DNA from: an uncultured Veillonella sp.
GTDB lineage: Bacteria; Bacillota; Negativicutes; Veillonellales; Veillonellaceae
Assembly (NCBI GenBank): GCA_900766125.1
Contig: CAAFUD010000277.1
Coordinates: 1-8,696, forward strand
Length of the DNA: 8,696 bases
Direction of reading: 5' to 3'
In this document: piece after piece, positions 5,500-8,696 of the stretch
Layout of the letters: the number at the start of each line of letters is the position of its first letter
Position numbering within the stretch: position 1 is the stretch's first letter
Translations under genes and position numbers: made by a program
The notes under the pieces: generated by a model
Databases searched by the model: none
The model's input: the letters and a program-made list of their open reading frames with translations, nothing else
Told to the model about the DNA's origin: nothing

Positions 5500-6897
5500 A
5501 TGAAGTGGTTACAACTCATATTAAATGCGTTTCTAAAGTATCAACAAGGCCGTTCTCTAATGCCGAAAAATACGGAGTCGCTCATAGGTTTACTCATATC
5601 TATCCTCGTCATTATCATCGCCGTAGCTAACGGTATTGCTATTGGTTACGCCTTGATTGTGGTATGGTGCATTATGGCTTATGTGTTCTACCGCAAAGGG
5701 TACCAACCAAAGGAACTACTAAACCTATCATGGACAGGTGCTAAAACCTCCATTGTGGTGATGCAAATATTCCTGCTCATCGGTTGGCTCATCGCCATGT
5801 GGCAAGCTGCAGGCGTTATCCCTATGATTATCGCCACAGGCATCGACTTGATTGATCCTTCTATCTTTATCGCTTGTGCCTTTTTATTAACAGCACTAGT
5901 GAGCATGCTGTTAGGAACTGCCCTTGGCACTGTGGGTACCATAGGTATTGTACTCATTACGATGGCAAGAGCTGGTAATATTCCAGAGAATATCGTAGCA
6001 GGTGCCATCATTGCTGGCGCTTACTTTGGGGATCGGAATGGTCCTTTATCGTCTAGCGCCTCTCTCGTAGCAGCCTTAACTCATACAAAGGTATCGACTA
6101 ACATTCCTATTATGTTTAAGGATGGTCTACCAGCACTTGTTATTTCTACAGTGCTCTACCTAATACTATCCCAGTGGTTCCCTCTCAACTATGCAAATAG
6201 CTTACTGTCTGATACGATCCACTTTGTGTTCAACATCGATTGGACCTTGTGGATTCCTGTGATCATCGTCATTGGTCTGTTACCTTTGAAAGTATCTATC
6301 CGTTGGCCTATCGGCCTTAGTGCATTAGCAGCGGCAATTTTGGCTTATACCAATCAGGGCGCTACCCTTTCTGATTTAGGCTGGTATACCTTAACAGGCT
6401 TTGAACTACCACATTATAATCCACTAGCAGATATCATTCACGGCGGTGGCTTACAAACGATGTTCATCCCTACCCTTTCCATTTTTATGGCAACTGCCAT
6501 TTCTGGCATGCTCGAAGGGGTTGGCTTCTGGAACGATATTCGACAACTATTAGAGCGAGCAAAAACACGAAGCGATGTATTTGCTGCAAACGTAGGTCTT
6601 GCCTTTTTAACAGGTGCTGTAGGTTGTAGTCAAGCTATTGCAGTAGTGATGACCCACTCTATTATGCGCATTACCTACGCACAACGAGGCATTCAGGACG
6701 AAGATGTGATGCTCGACTTTGAAAATAGTGGCATCGTCATTGCTCCATTACAACCATGGAACATCGCTGCCTACGTACCTGTAGTTATGATGGGTACTAG
6801 CACCGCTGGCTATGTACCATTCGCCTTCTTCCTATACCTCGTACCGCTCCTTTACTGGTTACGACTACGGAATCAAGATCAACCAATTATACGTTAA
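5500..6897 (+). CDS. NhaC-family Na+/H+ antiporter or related secondary transporter
   Basis: This hydrophobic inner-membrane protein (465 residues from the ATG at 5500) has about ten or more predicted membrane spans. The NhaC-like core includes AGAYFGDRNGPLSSSASLVAA (about 172-192), which resembles the GDxxSPLSDT region of NhaC proteins, and GGGLQTMFIPTLSIFMATAISGMLEGVGFW near 315-344. The family exchanges Na+ with H+. Relatives exchange malate/lactate or carry amino acids, including predicted lysine transporters, so the substrate is open; its overlap with dapF makes a lysine-related cargo worth testing. The start is uncertain: a TTG at 5491 overlaps dapF, the ATG at 5500 sits one base after the dapF stop, and the ATG at 5560 has a weak AAGG and gives an N-terminus more typical of the family. 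I chose 5500 because of the tight coupling. Three tandem 27-bp repeats begin inside its last codons. Confidence 0.85.
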   Translation: MKWLQLILNAFLKYQQGRSLMPKNTESLIGLLISILVIIIAVANGIAIGYALIVVWCIMAYVFYRKGYQPKELLNLSWTGAKTSIVVMQIFLLIGWLIAMWQAAGVIPMIIATGIDLIDPSIFIACAFLLTALVSMLLGTALGTVGTIGIVLITMARAGNIPENIVAGAIIAGAYFGDRNGPLSSSASLVAALTHTKVSTNIPIMFKDGLPALVISTVLYLILSQWFPLNYANSLLSDTIHFVFNIDWTLWIPVIIVIGLLPLKVSIRWPIGLSALAAAILAYTNQGATLSDLGWYTLTGFELPHYNPLADIIHGGGLQTMFIPTLSIFMATAISGMLEGVGFWNDIRQLLERAKTRSDVFAANVGLAFLTGAVGCSQAIAVVMTHSIMRITYAQRGIQDEDVMLDFENSGIVIAPLQPWNIAAYVPVVMMGTSTAGYVPFAFFLYLVPLLYWLRLRNQDQPIIR

Positions 6898-6955
6898 TTA
6901 CAAAATCAATCAAATTTACACTAATTACAAGATTAACCAATCATAGGCTAATTCA
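6875..6955 (+). repeat. Three degenerate 27-bp tandem repeats across the antiporter stop codon
   Basis: The units are 6875-6901, 6902-6928 and 6929-6955. Unit 1 matches unit 2 at 21 of 27 positions and matches unit 3 at 21 of 27 by hand alignment. All share AAnATnAAnCAA near the start and TAATT near the end. Because 27 is a multiple of three, each unit carries a TAA in the antiporter reading frame. The first unit supplies the real C-terminus (DQPIIR) and stop, and the next two look like decayed copies of it. They fill most of the 80-bp gap before fruK. Confidence 0.75.
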
Positions 6956-6977
6956 TTTATCTTAAAGGGGAATTTGT

Positions 6978-7892
6978 ATGATTTACACCATTACCTTTAA
7001 CCCAGCCCTCGATTATATCGTACGTCTTGATCACCTCAAGACGGGCACCATTAATCGCACCACACAAGAGTACGTTCTCGGTGGCGGCAAGGGTATCAAC
7101 GTATCCATCGTGCTCAACAACCTAGGCATGGATACAACGGCACTCGGTTTCATTGCAGGCTTTACAGGGGAGGAAATCGTAACACAACTGAACCAATTCG
7201 GTGTGAAAGAAAATTTCATCCGTCTTCGCGAAGGTTTAACTCGCATCAATGTTAAGGTGAAAGCCTCTGACGAAGAAACAGAAATTAACGGCCGTGGTCC
7301 CATCATCGCAGACGACGAACTAGAAGCCCTCTACAAACAGCTCGATACATTAACTGAGCAGGATACTTTGATCCTTGCAGGTAGCATTCCTTCTAGCTTA
7401 CCAAGCGATATGTACGAACTCATTATGGAGCGCTTACAACATAAAAATATTCGCATTGTGGTAGATGCTACGAAAGACTTACTCACACGGGTCTTGCCAT
7501 ATAAACCGTTTTTAATTAAACCAAATAATCACGAGCTTAGCGAAATCTTTGGTCGTACCCTTTCCACAAAGGATGACCTCGTAGAGGCAGCTAAGGCATT
7601 ACAAGAGAAAGGCGCACAACATGTGCTCATCTCCATGGCTGGTGATGGAGCTATCTTGGTCGCTGCTGACGGTACGGTATATACGAGCCCTGCCCCTAAG
7701 GGTACACTCGTAAATTCCGTAGGCGCCGGCGATTCCATGGTGGCTGGCTTTATTACAGGCTTTGAAAAAACAGGTGACCTACAAGAGGCGCTCTACTGGG
7801 GCATCTCTAGTGGCTCTGCCTCCGCTTACTCTGAAAACCTCGCTACACTAGCAGAAGTAGAAGCACTACTTTCACAAGTACGAGTTAACTAG
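6978..7892 (+). CDS. fruK: 1-phosphofructokinase
   Basis: FruK phosphorylates fructose-1-phosphate, the product of the fructose PTS, to fructose-1,6-bisphosphate with ATP in the cytoplasm. The 304 residues are typical of the PfkB family. The start MIYTITFNPALDY and the first signature GGGKGINVS (35-43) bind the sugar phosphate. Further landmarks are NGRGP (104-108), LAGSIP (133-138), KPNNHEL (181-187) and the second signature NSVGAGDSMVAGF (246-258), with catalytic Asp252 and the GAGD anion hole. Tagatose-6-phosphate kinases are close relatives, but the position directly before fruA, with 33 bp between, makes fruK by far the best choice. The ATG follows AAAGGGG with a 7-base spacer. No DeoR-type fruR regulator gene precedes it, as one often does in fruRKA operons; the upstream gene is the antiporter, with no terminator between. 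Confidence 0.95.
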   Translation: MIYTITFNPALDYIVRLDHLKTGTINRTTQEYVLGGGKGINVSIVLNNLGMDTTALGFIAGFTGEEIVTQLNQFGVKENFIRLREGLTRINVKVKASDEETEINGRGPIIADDELEALYKQLDTLTEQDTLILAGSIPSSLPSDMYELIMERLQHKNIRIVVDATKDLLTRVLPYKPFLIKPNNHELSEIFGRTLSTKDDLVEAAKALQEKGAQHVLISMAGDGAILVAADGTVYTSPAPKGTLVNSVGAGDSMVAGFITGFEKTGDLQEALYWGISSGSASAYSENLATLAEVEALLSQVRVN

Positions 7893-7925
7893 TTTTATAT
7901 TTTATTTGCATCAAGGAGTACATAT

Positions 7926-8696
7926 ATGCAAATCACTGATTTATTAAAACCTCAATCCGTCCTGCTAAATGCAGACCCTGTAACAAAGGCTGACGCAATT
8001 TACACCTTAGGCGAGTTAATGGAAAAAGGTGGCAACCTCATTGACAAAGCTGAGTACTTAGCAGCCGTTTTCGCTCGTGAAGAATCTGGCTCTACAGGCC
8101 TTGGTGACGGCATCGCTACACCACATGCTAAGTCCGCAGGCGTAAAAGAAGCAGGCCTAGCAGCTATGGTTGTGCCTCACGGCGTAGACTTCGAAGCACT
8201 CGACGGTCAACCATCTCGTTTATTCTTCATGATTGCAGCTCCAGAAGGCGCAGCTGACACTCATGTAGAGGTATTGAGCCAATTAGCTATGATGGTTATC
8301 GACCCAGATTTCAAAGAAGCCCTCATCGCTGCTCCAACTGTAGAACGTTTCTTGGAGCTCGTAACAGCGAAAGAGCAAGGCAACTTTGACCCATCCGTTG
8401 AAGGATATATCAAACAGCCAGAATCTCAAGAGACTCCAAGTATTACCGATGCTATCGAAGCTAAAGCTACGGAAGCTATCGAAAAAGTGGCTCCTAAGAT
8501 TTCTGTAGATAACCCGCACTACGATGTATTGGCTGTAACTGGTTGCCCTACTGGTATTGCTCATACCTACATGGCTGCAGAATCTTTAGAACGAAAAGCC
8601 AAAGAAATGGGCATTTCCTTAAAGGTTGAGAAAAATGGTGCTTCTGGTGTTAAAGATGCTCTTACAGCAGAAGAAATCGCTCATGCTAAATGCATC
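7926..8696 (+). CDS. fruA: PTS fructose transporter, EIIA and EIIB domains (cut by window edge)
   Basis: This protein takes phosphate from HPr and delivers it to fructose during import, producing fructose-1-phosphate. The visible 257 codons hold two domains. A fructose/mannitol-type EIIA (about 1-150) carries the phosphorylated His67 in GIATPHAKS. After a linker rich in Ala, Glu and Lys (about 155-195), a fructose-type EIIB begins, with its phospho-cysteine Cys207 in AVTGCPTGIAHTYMAAE. The family continues with a membrane EIIC domain, expected just past the right edge, giving an EIIA-EIIB-EIIC polypeptide of roughly 600 residues or more. There is no HPr-like (FPr) domain, so it should rely on the ptsH product. 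The ATG follows AAGGAG with a 7-base spacer, and the gene forms an operon with fruK. Confidence 0.95.
   Translation, partial: MQITDLLKPQSVLLNADPVTKADAIYTLGELMEKGGNLIDKAEYLAAVFAREESGSTGLGDGIATPHAKSAGVKEAGLAAMVVPHGVDFEALDGQPSRLFFMIAAPEGAADTHVEVLSQLAMMVIDPDFKEALIAAPTVERFLELVTAKEQGNFDPSVEGYIKQPESQETPSITDAIEAKATEAIEKVAPKISVDNPHYDVLAVTGCPTGIAHTYMAAESLERKAKEMGISLKVEKNGASGVKDALTAEEIAHAKCI

Noticed and set aside
5688..6011. A 107-codon minus-strand ORF inside the antiporter gene
   Set aside because: It is antisense to membrane-protein codons; hydrophobic codon patterns commonly leave open reverse frames. Similar antisense ORFs in fruK (7031-7306, 7529-7738) and fruA (8283-8564) are rejected for the same reason.

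Overview
The window looks like chromosomal housekeeping DNA from a low-to-moderate GC bacterium of the Firmicutes lineage. My best guess is a Negativicute such as Veillonella. This rests on the AT-rich intergenic DNA, the protein style, strong AGAGG/AGGAG ribosome sites and the PTS/HPr-Ser46 genes; it is an inference, not a database match. I see no insertion sequence, phage gene, CRISPR array, rRNA or tRNA. Nine protein genes are supported, two of them cut by the window edges.

Left part (1-2120): the 5' end of argG (arginine biosynthesis, minus strand) runs off the left edge. It has a promoter region with two candidate promoters, an ARG-box-like stretch and a possible tiny leader ORF. Next on the minus strand is a monofunctional peptidoglycan glycosyltransferase with its own intrinsic terminator. 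A 329-bp gap then leads to a plus-strand CsoR-family metal-sensing repressor gene, which ends in a strong intrinsic terminator.

Middle part (2120-4664): the general phosphotransferase (PTS) genes lie on the minus strand in the order ptsI then ptsH, the reverse of the usual ptsH-ptsI arrangement. They are separated by about 150 bp holding a candidate ptsH promoter and a 17-bp palindrome. A hairpin terminator follows ptsH and faces the csoR terminator.

Right part (4570-8696): transcribed away from ptsI is a plus-strand run of dapF (diaminopimelate epimerase), an NhaC-family membrane antiporter/transporter, fruK (1-phosphofructokinase) and the start of fruA (fructose PTS EIIA-EIIB, presumably followed by EIIC). 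The dapF leader holds a hairpin whose right arm could instead pair with the dapF ribosome site. Three degenerate 27-bp tandem repeats span the antiporter stop codon and lead into the fruK upstream region.

How the genes fit together: EI (ptsI) takes phosphate from PEP and passes it to HPr (ptsH). HPr phosphorylates FruA EIIA, then EIIB, giving fructose-1-phosphate, which FruK converts to fructose-1,6-bisphosphate. The soluble PTS chain and a fructose-specific PTS are therefore encoded back to back, with a lysine/cell-wall gene (dapF) and a transporter gene between them. I found no convincing entirely new system. The most interesting signals are regulatory: the dapF leader, the ptsH palindrome, the repeats at the antiporter stop codon, and a recurring extended -10 promoter motif.
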